DNA of 64,000 nucleotides from Morinoia aosen (GCA_030386875.1 CM059562.1:75822095-75886094); one strand, 5' to 3'. Counted from the first letter of the stretch, positions 1-10,780 are shown. Program-made: numbers and translations. Notes: generated from the letters alone by a model not told the origin.

Positions 1-391
1 AGTTTATGACACTGAGCAGTTCTTTTAGTTTAACACAATCACACGAAAAAAAAAACACATGGCACATTTAATTTTACCCGGTTTCTTTCTATTCTAAGCC
101 TAAATTTCACTTGCACTTACAAGATGATGTTCGCACGCTAAAGCCACAAGCAAGAGTGAGCTAGTTCAAGTGACGCTCTTCGATGTTGCCGTATCGGGCT
201 GCTTTAAACTCGAAATGTCGAATGATTATTTGATCTCTCATGTATTTACACAAAAACTTCAATGATTACGAATTAGAAGTAGAAAATAATTAATAATAAA
301 TTATAGTAAGATTTTCAACGCCAATGATTAATTTTATTTAAGTGCGAAAGGGAAAATTCATAATTCTTACGCTTTGTAGCGATATGCTACA
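1..391 (-). repeat. 3' LTR of the retrotransposon (partial)
   Basis: This stretch is nearly identical to 9519-9907, the corresponding part of the other LTR. Its right edge, gatatgctaca at 381-391, is the start of the LTR read on the minus strand (TGTAGC...) and abuts the polypurine tract. The remaining roughly 1.9 kb of this LTR lies outside the window. Confidence 0.92.
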
Positions 392-404
392 TTACCCCCC
401 AAGG
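392..404 (-). other. Polypurine tract (plus-strand primer)
   Basis: On the minus strand this reads as a G-rich purine stretch with six consecutive G, ending two or three bases before the LTR start TGTAGC. Position and composition fit the plus-strand priming site of an LTR element. Confidence 0.7.
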
Positions 405-432
405 CGCAGACCGAAAGGTCCACCCGCTGCAA

Positions 433-1149
433 TCATTTGTAGCGGGAAGGAGGTCTAACTACGCGACCCTGCCGGGTTCGGCAGGTGGAAAATGTTACTG
501 AGCGGGGAAGTTTCACCAAACGGGTCTGCAAATTTAGATCGGCAAGAGTTCTAGGAACACGAGTTACTGCAGCGGGCTCGTCTGGCCTATCCAGACTTGT
601 CTCTGTTTCAGTAAGAGGGCTAGAATTAGAATCTACGACAGGCTTAGAGATAGGGTTTGAATGTATAGGCACATAGAAAGGATTACACTCAAGTTGACTA
701 GGCAATAATGCAGCCAACTGAGGAAACTGAGATGGTAGATATGAACGAGTCTCAGTGGAAGGGGAATTCTGTGGAGAGAATGATGAGTTAGAAGTTACAC
801 TATGATCGGAAGTGTACGCGACTTTTAATCGATCAATGCTCACGAGGTCGTGTGAACCCGATCTTTCCAGGACAAAATACTTGGGCGTGCGTTTGATTAT
901 TTTGAATGGGCCATCATAGGGGCGCGTGAGTGTAGGTTTGATGGCGTCGTTTCGGACGTACACATGTGTGCAGTCCTGCAAGGCAGGATCCAGTTTGTCC
1001 TCAGTCTGAGGCATTCGCGGAGCCACATACTTGATCTGGCGCATGCAATCTTTGAGGCAGGTTACATATGCGGAACGGTCAGCGGATGAAAATTCAGGCA
1101 AAGGTTTTTGGGTCAACAATGTCGCCGGGGAGACGAAGTGTTTGACCAT
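433..1149 (-). pseudogene. pol: Integrase C-terminal part of pol (frameshifted)
   Basis: This frame carries the end of the polyprotein. Near its middle it has RPYDGPFKIIKR followed by VSIDRLK, the GPY/F module found at the C-terminus of many Ty3/gypsy integrases, which contributes to DNA binding and multimerisation. A roughly 100-residue serine-rich, basic tail follows, ending in RVVRPPSRYK and a stop at 433. It lies one base out of frame with the integrase core. The first ~14 codons (1149 to ~1110) are out-of-frame overlap; real homology resumes at PLPEFSS near 1105. The cause appears to be one extra A in a five-A run (minus strand) near 1105-1110. A programmed shift at this place would be unusual, so I read it as damage. 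Confidence 0.85.
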
Positions 1150-1762
1150 ATAGCATCTCTGCTGCTGTGCACTGCTGATCTTGTCGGTACAGATTGCGAA
1201 TGCTCAACAATACTAATGGAAGTCTGTCAGTCCAATCATTGCTGCAGTTTAGGCAACGTAATGCCGACTTTAAATCTCTGTGGACTCTCTCAATAAGTCC
1301 ATTTGACTGTGGATGATAAGCAGTAGTATTAACGTTTTCACACCCTAAAGCAGTGCTAAGCTCACTCCAAAATTTGGAGGTAAATTGTGATCCCCGGTCA
1401 TGCGTGACGCGTAAGGGAACACCAAATCTGGAGATCCAGTTGGACATGAAAACGCGCGCTACAGTCTCGGTTTGGGTATCAGGAAGAGGAACAGCCTCAA
1501 CCCAACGTGTGAACCTATCAATGAAGGTCAACAAATAAGAATGACCGCGCGATAAAGGCAAAGGACCCACCAAATCTAGGTGTACAGAGTCGAACTTGTG
1601 ACCTGTGAATGCAACTCTCTGCAGCGCTGCACGGTTGTGTTTCACCACTTTACTACTCTGACACGCATGGCAATTTTGCACAATTTGCTTGACCTCCTTA
1701 CGCATCGCTGGCCAGACGTAACGATCAGAAATCAAACGCAATGTACGGTTAATACCAGGGTG
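1094..1762 (-). pseudogene. pol: Integrase core of pol, separated from RT by a nested LTR
   Basis: The core contains the second half of the HHCC zinc finger (CHACQ), then the DDE catalytic domain: an Asp in HLDLVGPLP, an Asp in VTHDRGSQF, and the Glu in HPQSNGLIERVHRDLK. QCTAAEMLYG, typical of arthropod Ty3 integrases, follows. The enzyme inserts the cDNA copy into the host chromosome. The frame is open up to the target duplication at 1759-1762, where the nested solo LTR interrupts it; the other half of the HHCC motif lies beyond 3974. A TGA at 1094 ends this frame after the frameshift. Confidence 0.9.
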
Positions 1763-3974
1763 TGTCGGGTTTTTCCGCCAAATGATATTGATTTTAGTTA
1801 CGGCAAGAACAACTCGAACGATTTCTCGAAGCGTAAGGGATAATTATGAGAAGGAAAATGAAACGTGTTGGAACTCAGCTTTGTTTTTCTGCTGTGTAGT
1901 TTATTGAAGGAGAACCAAGGAGGAAGGAAGAACTGGCTTCTTTGGCTCTTGATCTCGGAGAGCTGGTTGAGGTGGCAATCCGTGCCGGAGGACCAGGCTG
2001 GAGATGACGAAGGCCGGCACGCGAGGCAGTAATCGTGGTGAGTGAGTTGTATTTGGGGCACAACTTGAATGAGTTTTAAACAATTTAAACAATGACTTAA
2101 GGTGGTCACGTTATGAGGTATGCTTTCCAAACGTTTAGCAGAATATCGAGCTTGGGGTAAATGGAGTAGCTCAAAGGTTTGAGGCTCAGGTAGATTTGCT
2201 GGCCTTTCCCAAAGTTATGCCAAATGGCTGGCTCAATAATAAGGTGGTTGTGTGCAGTTACAGCATGACTCAGGTTAACAACGTAACCTTTAACATTGCA
2301 TTCAGGGAGAACAAAAGCCCAGGGAGATTTGACAGTGAGGGTTGTGTGTAGGGCGCAGCTGTAGAGGTCCTGCACAGGAGTCCAGGATGCTGGGTTAGGA
2401 GTTCCAGGAGAGACATTAAGACATTCCCTACTGAAAATCCAACACAATAATGACAAATCTTCCCACACAGAGAAGTCTGAGAAACTCCTACAGTTTCGAC
2501 TCCAGCTAATTAGGATGCTCACTTTGGCAACTCAAAAGAGATAGGACAGACTTTAGGTTGACAGACTTTTAATCAAGAAATAAATTGTTTCATCACTAAT
2601 GCCTCTGGCTTCAAATTCTGAGTATTAGGTTTAAGAATCTCAAAGAATCAAGATCGTGATTCCTTACAGAGACTACGGGCGAGTAAACACGAGATCTACG
2701 AAAAATGGTGCAAATATCAAATGACTGTGCTTTTGAAAGCAGTACGAAGAAAAACATTAAAATCCTGAAGTTTATGGAAATAAATCCTACTGAAAAATCT
2801 TAGTGGAAATCATATGCCATAAAAAGGAATTAAATAATAATATGTATCCCCCAATGATGAAAAGAAAAGGGGAAAAACTAAACGTTGATTTTACAGGCGG
2901 AAAAATACGTGAAGACAGAAAACACGAAAGCACGAAGTTACGCGTGGAGTTAGCCGGCGGCTTACGCATCGGCCTAAGCCAAAACCGCCAGCAATTTACA
3001 CACACTTAAGATAGGCAGATGGTAATGAGTGTTTGTCACACGATTGCGCTGAAGTAAATTAATTCTATTGAGATGATTGATATCGAATTGAGTGAGGTTA
3101 CGTAAATATATGGAATTGGAATGAAGTTCCACAACTTTAGCACGTAGACATGAATAACTTCGTAATTTATTAAAAGCTATTTAAAAAGGACATCTTTAAT
3201 GATTATTTTGCGTTTAAACAAGTTTAAGAAAAGAAAACTGCTAGAAGTGATTTGTAAAAAATAAGAGAAAATACTATTAGGACACAAGCTTAAATGTTAA
3301 TAACAATCACGTAGTAGTGACAGAAGACGGCAGAGTTTTCCGCCATTAAATAAGACGCTATCGGCAACGAACGCCGGCAAATTTGGCCGCGTTCGTCCAC
3401 AAGTAGTTTATGAAAGATTCGTGATATGATACTGGCAAAACCCGCAATATATGTTTGCAGTAAGGAGAAAAACCAGTACGTTAACTGAATAGCTAGTATG
3501 AATTTACGCGGGAGTTTGAGAAATGACACGCAATATTCACTCTATAAAACACATGCTAATCTCAGGATCTTAACACTAATTTCTTTATCCCTAATTCACG
3601 ACACTGAGCAGATCCTTAGATAAAAACACACAATACACCGAAAAACACATGGCCCATATTCTTACCCGGTTTTACTCTTATTTTACCCTAAATATCACTG
3701 GACTTACGAGATGTTCGCGCCGCCGAACCACAAGCAAAAGTGAGTGGACTAGGCGACGCGCTTGTATGTTGCCAGAACGGGCTGCTTAAGAACTCGAAAT
3801 GTCGATTGATTATTTTATCTCTCATGTATTTACACAAAAATTTTAATGATTACGAATTAGAAGTAGAAAATAATTAATAATAAATTAGAGTAATATTTTT
3901 AATGCTACGAATTAGTTTATTTAAGTATGAATAGCGAATTTCTAATTTTTACGCTTATGTAGCGGTATGCTACA
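1763..3974 (-). mobile_element. Nested solo LTR of a related retrotransposon family
   Basis: The ends are TGTCGGG at 1763 and GCTACA at 3974 (TG...CA), flanked by the direct repeat ggtg at 1759-1762 and 3975-3978, a 4-bp target-site duplication normal for Ty3/gypsy. The sequence aligns along its whole length with the host LTR at 7586-9907. For example, 3600-3974 matches 9530-9907 and 1830-1900 matches 7650-7720, with clear divergence of roughly 15-25% by eye plus indels. There is no internal region, so it is a solo LTR left by LTR-LTR recombination. It splits pol between RNase H and integrase. Confidence 0.9.
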
Positions 3975-6066
3975 GGTGTGAGAAGGAATGATAGTGGAGG
4001 ACAGCTACTCTGCGGAGAGTCGCGGGAAGAAACAAACGAGCAGGTCGCTCGGCATCACGGTACACGCCGTCAACCAAGGTTAACTTCAGAGAGGAAGTGT
4101 TAGAAGGTTTGAGAAGGTTCTGAAGTTCAGGATCCTCCTTCTGCGCGCTTTCAATGTTGCCGAAAGTGATTTCACCACTGGTTTGGACAGTATTTATGCG
4201 CGATAGACAATCAGCGACAGTATTGTCCAACCCTTTTATGAAACGGATGTCAGTGGTAAACTGACTTATAAACGACAAATGTCGCGCTTCTCTCGGGGAA
4301 TGTCTTTCAGAAGGCATCTTGATCGCTGAGGTCAGAGGTTTGTGATCTGTGTAGATCACAAACTCCCTCGCCTCTAGAGCACAGCGAAAGTGTCTCACAG
4401 ACAAGTAGATAGCAAGAAGTTCCCTACCGAACGCGCTATAAGCACGCTCAGTGGGCGACAGCTTTTTGGAAAAGAAAGCAAGAGGAGAGATGTTAGTCCC
4501 TACTTGTTGTTGCAAAACAGCACCTACAGCAGTACTGGAAGCGTCCACTACTAGACTAAAATCAGCATTAGCAATAGGGTAGGATAATTCAGTCGCGGAG
4601 GCTAACTTGTGCTTGATTTCCTCAAAAGCTTTGCGCGCTTCTTCCGTCCATTTTACCTCAATAGATTTGCCTTTTCGTTTCGGTTCGAGGAGGTCAGACA
4701 AGGGCGCTAAAGTTTGAGCACAGTTGCGAATGAAACGATGATAGAAGTTAACAGAACCTAGGAACCTTCTTAGTTCCTTCTGGGTCTGTGGAAGAGGAAA
4801 GTTTTTGATCACTTCTACTTTGGAAGGCAAAGGTTTTAGACCTAGGCTAGAGATTTCATGACCTAAGTAAATCAGTGATGGCTTTCCGAGCTCACATTTT
4901 GCAGGATTTACGAGGAGTCCATTGTCGGACAGTCTTTGAAAAACGACCCTAAGGTGGTCTTTGTGCAACTCCGGAGTTGTGGATGCCACTAGGATGTCGT
5001 CTAGATAGACATAGGCGAAAGTGAGATCAGAGAAAATTTCAGCCATGTGCCTTTGGAACGTTTGAGGAGCGTTCCTCAAGCCGTATGGCATCTTGAGAAA
5101 CTCAAAGAGACCAAACGGAGTGATTACCGCGGTCTTCTCAATTGCGCTTTCCTCAAGTGGAATTTGATGAAAGGCGTGCTGAAGGTCTATCTTTGAGAAA
5201 ATTTGAGCTCCCTCTAAATTAGCACTGAAATCATGAAGGTAAGGAATAGGGTAGCGATCAGGTAGAGTAACGGCATTCAACCTGCGGAAATCCCCGCACG
5301 GTCTGAATTCACCGTTAGCCTTGGGTACTAGCAAAAAAGGGCTAGCCCAAGGACTTTTGGAACTGCGGATAATGCCATTTTCGAGCATGCGCGCGAATTC
5401 TTTCTTGGCTAACGCCAATCGGTCAGGCGGCAATCGCCTTGCACGGGAGTAAACCGGCGGACCTTGCGTCTCTATGAAGTGCTTTGTGCTGGTCTGCATT
5501 TTTGTAGAAACTAAGTTAGAATTTGTCAATGCAGGAAAATCTTTTAGTAATTGTTCAAACATGCACTCTTCCTTTAAAGCGATAGAGAAAGAATGCAAGA
5601 CATTAGCTCTAGTTATGCTACAAGCGGGAATTGAGATCTGTGTCTCCTCGTCCCTAATTCTACGGTTTTTAACATCTACAAGTATGCCAAACTTGGCTAG
5701 AAAATCAGCACCTATTATGGGCTCTTGTACTTCCGCGATCAGGAATGTGAAACGAAAGTTTCGCCTCAATCCCAGACTGCACTCTAATACTCTTTCACCG
5801 TAACAAGGAATTGGCGTGCCGTTTGCGGCGCGTAATGTCGCCAACAATGGGTTGTTTTTGTCTTTCACCGTGGCTGGGATAATTGACACACTGGAGCCAG
5901 TGTCTATTGAAAATCGGTATTTGGTGACGGGATCGTGAATGGTCAAGAGGCGAGTAGTCTGGGAATGAGGCAACGCAGTACTCGCTACTATGCGTTGCTG
6001 TTGGCGTTTCCCGAAGTCATTTCGGTATAGCGAGGGCAAAAACGGGACCCGCACTTTCGTGCTTGG
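3970..6066 (-). CDS. pol: Pol: protease, reverse transcriptase, RNase H (truncated by solo LTR)
   Basis: About 695 codons. In order: aspartic protease with FSIDTGSSVSIIP near the N-terminus; reverse transcriptase with the finger motif SPWASPFLLVPK, then LPDRYPIPYLHDF, and the catalytic box YVYLDDILVAS in place of the common YxDD; RNase H of Ty3 type with SLVVDASSTAVGAVLQQ, YSAFGRELLAIY and FVIYTDHKPL; and a linker with the start of the integrase zinc finger (HYHSFSH). Upstream of GTG 6054 the frame stays open only to 6066, where a TGA precedes it, so it has no ATG and is probably made by a -1 shift from gag. The last residues before the stop at 3970 come from the target duplication and the inserted LTR. 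Confidence 0.93.
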   Translation of the reverse strand, partial: PSTKVRVPFLPSLYRNDFGKRQQQRIVASTALPHSQTTRLLTIHDPVTKYRFSIDTGSSVSIIPATVKDKNNPLLATLRAANGTPIPCYGERVLECSLGLRRNFRFTFLIAEVQEPIIGADFLAKFGILVDVKNRRIRDEETQISIPACSITRANVLHSFSIALKEECMFEQLLKDFPALTNSNLVSTKMQTSTKHFIETQGPPVYSRARRLPPDRLALAKKEFARMLENGIIRSSKSPWASPFLLVPKANGEFRPCGDFRRLNAVTLPDRYPIPYLHDFSANLEGAQIFSKIDLQHAFHQIPLEESAIEKTAVITPFGLFEFLKMPYGLRNAPQTFQRHMAEIFSDLTFAYVYLDDILVASTTPELHKDHLRVVFQRLSDNGLLVNPAKCELGKPSLIYLGHEISSLGLKPLPSKVEVIKNFPLPQTQKELRRFLGSVNFYHRFIRNCAQTLAPLSDLLEPKRKGKSIEVKWTEEARKAFEEIKHKLASATELSYPIANADFSLVVDASSTAVGAVLQQQVGTNISPLAFFSKKLSPTERAYSAFGRELLAIYLSVRHFRCALEAREFVIYTDHKPLTSAIKMPSERHSPREARHLSFISQFTTDIRFIKGLDNTVADCLSRINTVQTSGEITFGNIESAQKEDPELQNLLKPSNTSSLKLTLVDGVYRDAERPARLFLPATLRRVAVLHYHSFSHL
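5988..6066 (-). other. gag-pol overlap, probable -1 frameshift site
   Basis: The gag stop is at 5988-5990 and the pol frame opens at 6066, in the -1 frame relative to gag, leaving a 79-base overlap. A run of five T (minus strand; A run at 6038-6042 on the plus strand) lies just after the zinc knuckle and would allow tRNA slippage. It is not a perfect X XXY YYZ heptamer, so the exact slip point is inference. Confidence 0.55.
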
Positions 6067-6959
6067 TCACCATACTTCGTGTGATACCAGCATAAATTGC
6101 TACTAGCATCACGAGAGCGCCACCGAAAGCGACGGTCTTGATTTGACCTATCATAAGATCTACCTCTATCAAAGCGTTGAGGAGGAGGAAAAGGATGATA
6201 GTTTGAGGGATAGTCATAAGGATAGTCGTAGGCATTTTGGTGGCTTTGGAATCTCCCTGGGCCTTGCTGAATGTGAGCCACACTCTGACCTAGATTGCAA
6301 TTCTGTAAAGCTTGCTTTATCTCGGCGATGTCTTGCTGCATCTTATCTATTGTGGCTGCGGATTGATTCTGTGTATTTACGGGGCTAAAATTTGCAGCAG
6401 CTGCATTCAGGGACGCAACTTGCGGTGCTTGTGGCGAATTGATGTTGCGCATCACCGTCTCGGTGGACTCCGCTAGCTTTTCCAGCGTTTGATCGGGGCC
6501 TGCTAGCGATAGAAATGGGCGCACGTTTTGTGGAAGCTTAGTCATGAAAACTTCCTTCAGGAATCCCTCAGCTACGGCAACACCCGTAGCGAGTTTTCGC
6601 AGTTCTTTCACTAGCGAAGTGGGAGAGAAAGAGCTAGAGACAGATGGAATTGCTGAGGCGTCTACCAAACTACGAAATTTGTCCGCATCGGACATCTGCA
6701 ACTTCTGCAGAATCTTTCTTTTTAAGGTGCCGTACGGATCAACGGCGGGAGGGCTTTCGAGCAATTGATTTGAATCATTCAACAATTTTGTGGGGGCTGC
6801 GGACACAAGGGCGTAGAATTGATCAGTGTTACTAGTAACTCTATGATACCTAAACATTGCCTCACACTGCTGGAACCAGGTGTGGGCGTCCTCCGGAATG
6901 AAGGGAGGGAGCCTAATGGGTTTTGTGGGGGCTCGATCTTCATTATCTGAGTCAGGCAT
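5988..6959 (-). CDS. gag: Gag structural protein with CHCC-type zinc knuckle
   Basis: 323 codons from the ATG at 6959; the frame is open slightly further upstream, but only to a TTG. The N-terminal half (IRLPPFIPEDAHTWFQQCE...) is the Ty3-type capsid region seen in arthropod elements, with the P-F-x-P-E-x-x-x-WF pattern. The C-terminal region is rich in Q, Y, D and R and ends in the knuckle CWYHTKYGDQARKC followed by GSRFC, i.e. Cys-His-Cys-Cys spacing instead of the retroviral CCHC. This variant is characteristic of CsRn1-clade Gag. Gag forms the particle and packages the RNA. The frame appears intact. Confidence 0.88.
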   Translation of the reverse strand: MPDSDNEDRAPTKPIRLPPFIPEDAHTWFQQCEAMFRYHRVTSNTDQFYALVSAAPTKLLNDSNQLLESPPAVDPYGTLKRKILQKLQMSDADKFRSLVDASAIPSVSSSFSPTSLVKELRKLATGVAVAEGFLKEVFMTKLPQNVRPFLSLAGPDQTLEKLAESTETVMRNINSPQAPQVASLNAAAANFSPVNTQNQSAATIDKMQQDIAEIKQALQNCNLGQSVAHIQQGPGRFQSHQNAYDYPYDYPSNYHPFPPPQRFDRGRSYDRSNQDRRFRWRSRDASSNLCWYHTKYGDQARKCGSRFCPRYTEMTSGNANSNA

Positions 6960-7574
6960 GCTAGCAATCTCTTTGGGGATGCGCAATTAAGATCTCAGTG
7001 CCTATGACTTGGAATTAAGTGGCAAGGGTTTGCGTTATTTCTTTTCCTACACAATCATTCAAATTAAGTGGAAACAGAAGGAAAGGAAATATGAAATTGG
7101 AAACGAGAAAAAAATTATGCGGTATGCGGCAATTTGCGTAGGCACAAAAATAAAGCAGGTGAGAAAAATTATTCTTCTACCTACTCAATCGATCAATAAC
7201 GTTGAAGAAAAAACGGGGGGAAAGAGAGAATGGAAACGCGAATTTTTACGGTAGTCAAAATAAACGTAAGCACGGATATAGGAAAAAAATTATTTTTCCT
7301 ACCTACTGAGGCACAAAAACAAAAGGACAGTAAAGCGCTGAAAAAAAATTTTTTGTTAGAGCTGCTCAGAGAATCACCATTAACACAGTAAATCTAAGAA
7401 ATTCTCAAAGACTACGACATGGGAAATTTATCACTACAATGATATACCAAAATTACCTCTCTCACAACCTCTCAAACACTTGTCGAGTTCTTAAAGAAAG
7501 CTTTTGGGGTTATTTTAACTGGGGTCTTCACCAGTGATTTTTTTATCTTTGGGGTTGCCAGTGTTATTTTTACT
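6960..7574 (-). other. Retrotransposon untranslated leader
   Basis: This lies between the primer site and the gag ATG. It is A/T-rich with no long frame. Near the primer site it holds short direct repeats of the type actggggtc / ttggggttgccagtg (7500-7590). These may be degenerate copies of the primer-site neighbourhood. Confidence 0.6.
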
Positions 7575-7584
7575 GGGGTCACCA
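7575..7584 (-). other. Primer binding site, tRNA-Trp type
   Basis: On the minus strand this reads TGGTGACCCC, complementary to the conserved 3' end of eukaryotic tRNA-Trp, followed by partly matching bases. It sits one base inside the LTR edge at 7586. tRNA-Trp priming is known for the CsRn1 clade. Confidence 0.75.
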
Positions 7585-7585
7585 G

Positions 7586-9907
7586 TGTTTGGATCTGACC
7601 GAGGGGTATAGCCAGTCCTCACGAAACCTCGACAAGCATCTGGGAAAAATTATGAGAGGGATAATAAGGCTCTTTGGACTCAGCTTTTTTTTTTGTATGG
7701 TTTTATTGGAAGAAGCCGGGAAGGTCGCCGAGACTTGATCCTGCGGATCGACGAGACTTGATCCTGCAGATCTTGACTGAAGATACTTCGCAGTCCAGAG
7801 GCAGTCGCTCCCGCCGGTGGATGAGATTTTTAAGTGTATTGTGTTCAGAATATTATATTTACTGAGGACAATTTTTAAACAGGCACAACAATCGGTGCGT
7901 AGCTATTTGTGTGGGCAAAGCCTGCTTAATTTTGGAGCAGGTGAGATTGATCAAGGTGCCGAGCCTGATGGCGATGATGACTCTTGGTTTGAATAGTAAT
8001 TATGATCCAGGCACGCTGAATTCGACAATCGAGGGGCTAATTCAATTGTGCCCGTAATTTTAGGCAGTTGAGAATTAAGGCCCGTAATTAGGGAAATATA
8101 AGGCTGAAGGTTTTTGAGCATAGCCAAATCTAATCCAAGTAGAGAAATCCCAAAAGCGGCCCAGGGAGAATGTTGTAAGTGGTGTGTGTGATGACGTGGA
8201 GGTCCTGCAAGGAGTCCAAACAGCTGGATGAACAGTCCAAGGAGACATCAAGGAAACACCACTGACAGTCCACATCATAAAATAATAATAAAACTCCCAC
8301 ACGGCAGAATCCGAGAATTCCTACAGATTTGACTCTAGTTAATTTCATTTGTTCTCTTCCTCGTCAAGCTCGAAAGTGGAGAGATAGGACAGAAGCCATT
8401 AAGAAAACTCTTATACAGCTGCTCCTGCTTTAAATACAAGGCATAAAGTTCAAGAATTTTTAGTAATACTATTGGTGATTATCTAAAGCATAATCGGGGA
8501 TCAAATCCCTGGAACCATTTCAAAACACATGACTTAACAGGACATGGTTCAAGAAGCAGAAGAAAAGAATTACAGCAATTAAGAATTTCCTATAAAGAGA
8601 ATTAATGCTTCTTTACGTACTCAAGAACATCTCTATAACTTGTACAAGAAATAACAGAGAAAAATTCTAAGGTTTCATTTGATATAAATCCTACTGAAAA
8701 TCACGGGTAAATATCAGGTGCAATTAATAAATGGTAAGGAATAATACCCAATAATAAGAAAAGGAAGCACTAAACGTTTTTGCTTGCGCGGAAAGGAAAT
8801 GTGCGCGAGATGAAACATGAAGATCAGTGCGGCGAATAACCCGGCGGCTCTACACGTCGGCATTCGCCAAAGCCGCCGGCATAATTTGTGCGCACTGGTG
8901 AGGCAAATGGTAGTGGGTATTTTTGTCACAAGAATGAGCAGAATGAAATTAAATTGTTATTAAAATGATTTAAATTGAAATAAGTGCGATTACGCAAGGT
9001 TCAAGGAGTATGAGCTATAAAAAAGACGACTCAAAACTTTAGCAAGTATAGACATGAATAACCTTCGTAATTTGTACACATACGAGATTATTAGGAGACG
9101 TCTTTAATTATTATTTCGCGTTGAAACATTATTTAAGAGAAACTACTGCAAGTACGCCTTGTAAAAAAAAAGAAGATACTATTATAACACATGCTTATAG
9201 TGCAGTTATGGTCACGGCGTAGTGACGGAAAACGGCAGTATCTGCTCCGCCATTGAAAACAACAAAGACACCTATCGACAAAGAACGCCGGCGATTTAGC
9301 CGCGTGCGTTCACGAGTCAGTTTTTATGAGTAATTCTCGATATGAGACTGGCAACCACAATATAAGTTTTGCCGTAAAAAGAAACAATGACGTTAGCTGA
9401 ATATCTAGTATGAAATTTCAACACGTGAATCTAGAAATGACACGCAATATTCACTCTATATCACCGAGTTAGCACTCTAGATAACACATGCTAGTCTAAG
9501 AATCTTAACACTATTTGAGAGTTTATGACACTGAGCAGTTCTTTAAGTTTAACACAATCACACGAAAAAAAACACATGGCACATTTAATTTTACCCGGTT
9601 TCTTTCTATTCTAAGCCTAAATTTCACTTGCACTTACAAGATGATGTTCGCACGCTAAAGCCACAAGCAAGAGTGAGCTAGTTCAAGTGACGCTCTTCGA
9701 TGTTGCCGTATCGGGCTGCTTTAAACTCGAAATGTCGAATGATTATTTGATCTCTCATGTATTTACACAAAAACTTCAATGATTACGAATTAGAAGTAGA
9801 AAATAATTAATAATAAATTATAGTAAGATTTTTAACGCCAATGATTAATTTTATTCAAGTGCGAAAGGGAAAATTCATAATTCTTACGCTTTGTAGCGAT
9901 ATGCTAC
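7586..9907 (-). repeat. 5' LTR of the retrotransposon, 2322 bp
   Basis: The LTR runs from TGTTTGG at 7586 to GCTACA at 9907 on the plus strand (TG...CA on both strands). The end is fixed by the match to 1-391 on one side and the primer site on the other, and by alignment to the nested solo LTR. 2.3 kb is long for this group. I see no coding frame of note inside; several short frames are chance. The plus-strand bases after the end are aata, the expected first part of a target duplication whose partner is outside the window. Confidence 0.9.
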
Positions 9908-10780
9908 AAATACACGTCCTCGCCTGGACCCAAAACGGATTCCTGCGAACCACGGCACGCAGCTGGAGTACGTCGCCTTAAGGGACCCGGATTTCCTTCC
10001 TCAAGAAGCGGATCCACCCCACAACCGGCCGTAGTCACGGCACCCAGGGTCAACCTAATAAAAACCAAAGGCGAGAGAAAGATGTCGTGTATCATTGCCG
10101 TACAGAGGTAGATTTCGTGCAAGCTGATCAGAAAAACTAGATGTCAGTAGAGCACCCGATTACCTACTCCTTCAGAGTCAAAAGGGCCAAGCAAACATTC
10201 AATAGTAACACTCCAAAAAAATTGTATTTATGTGCCTAGCCATGAGCATAGGAATGCTGGTGACCCTGTCCAAAGTAAAAACTTGAATTACGCCCATCAG
10301 GCTGAACTTCATAGACTCTCCTCTTCAAAAATTTAACTAAGAATGGATTTTGATAAAACGATTGAAGGGCGATTACGCTTGCGTCAACCGATTGACAGCA
10401 TAGCTTGATCAATCTGCTTGATCGTCTAGGGCTTGATTAACAGACCAAGAGTTTAAAATAGATATATGTTATCACAACTGTTAATTTCTTATTTTAATAT
10501 CATGCTAAAAATTTCGAAAGAATTCCTTTGATGTTTATCTTAAATTATTTAATATTAAATGTTTAATTGGCTATGATCTGGAATTCATTACAAAGCAGCT
10601 TACGTACAGAATGATTACTTTAGCGTTGCTTCATACCACATTGACGAAAAATGTCAGATTGGAACAAACCACTATGATTTTGATAGATATTATATTTTTT
10701 GAAAATTTCCAACTCAATTGGAAATAGGGAAGAAAAATAATTTTCTTTGTAGAAGAATTAGGACGTTAATGCTTAGCATC
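9908..10780. other. Spacer with a possible coding remnant
   Basis: The first ~200 bases are GC-rich relative to their surroundings and open on the plus strand, in the frame ending with TAG at 10110-10112 (last residues KMSCIIAVQR). The minus strand is also open over 9904-10122. This could be the last exon of a gene interrupted by the retrotransposon, but I recognise no family and both strands being open weakens it. The rest (10112-10780) is AT-rich and shows nothing I can name. Confidence 0.3.

Larger units (their letters stand above)
1..9907 (-). mobile_element. Ty3/gypsy LTR retrotransposon, CsRn1-like, degraded, left LTR cut by window edge
   Basis: The order on the minus strand is LTR (7586-9907), primer site, gag, protease-RT-RNase H, integrase, polypurine tract and LTR (391 down to 1, continuing outside). 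Protease, RT, RNase H and integrase are in the Ty3/gypsy order. The gag CHCC-type zinc knuckle and the primer site matching the 3' end of tRNA-Trp are the known hallmarks of the CsRn1 clade. The two LTR copies, compared over positions 1-391 and 9519-9907, differ by about three substitutions and one A-run length change, so the insertion is recent. Two breaks make this copy defective: a 1-base frameshift in integrase and a 2212-bp LTR insertion at the RNase H/integrase junction. Without the nested insertion the internal region is about 5 kb, typical of the group. Clade assignment is inference from motifs. Confidence 0.93.

Noticed and set aside
6017..6283. 88-codon hydrophobic minus-strand frame
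   Set aside because: Out-of-frame shadow of gag.
7481..7586. LTR edge at TGTCGAG (7481), resembling the nested LTR's TGTCGGG
   Set aside because: The primer site matching tRNA-Trp at 7575-7584 lies inside, so the edge must be at 7586.
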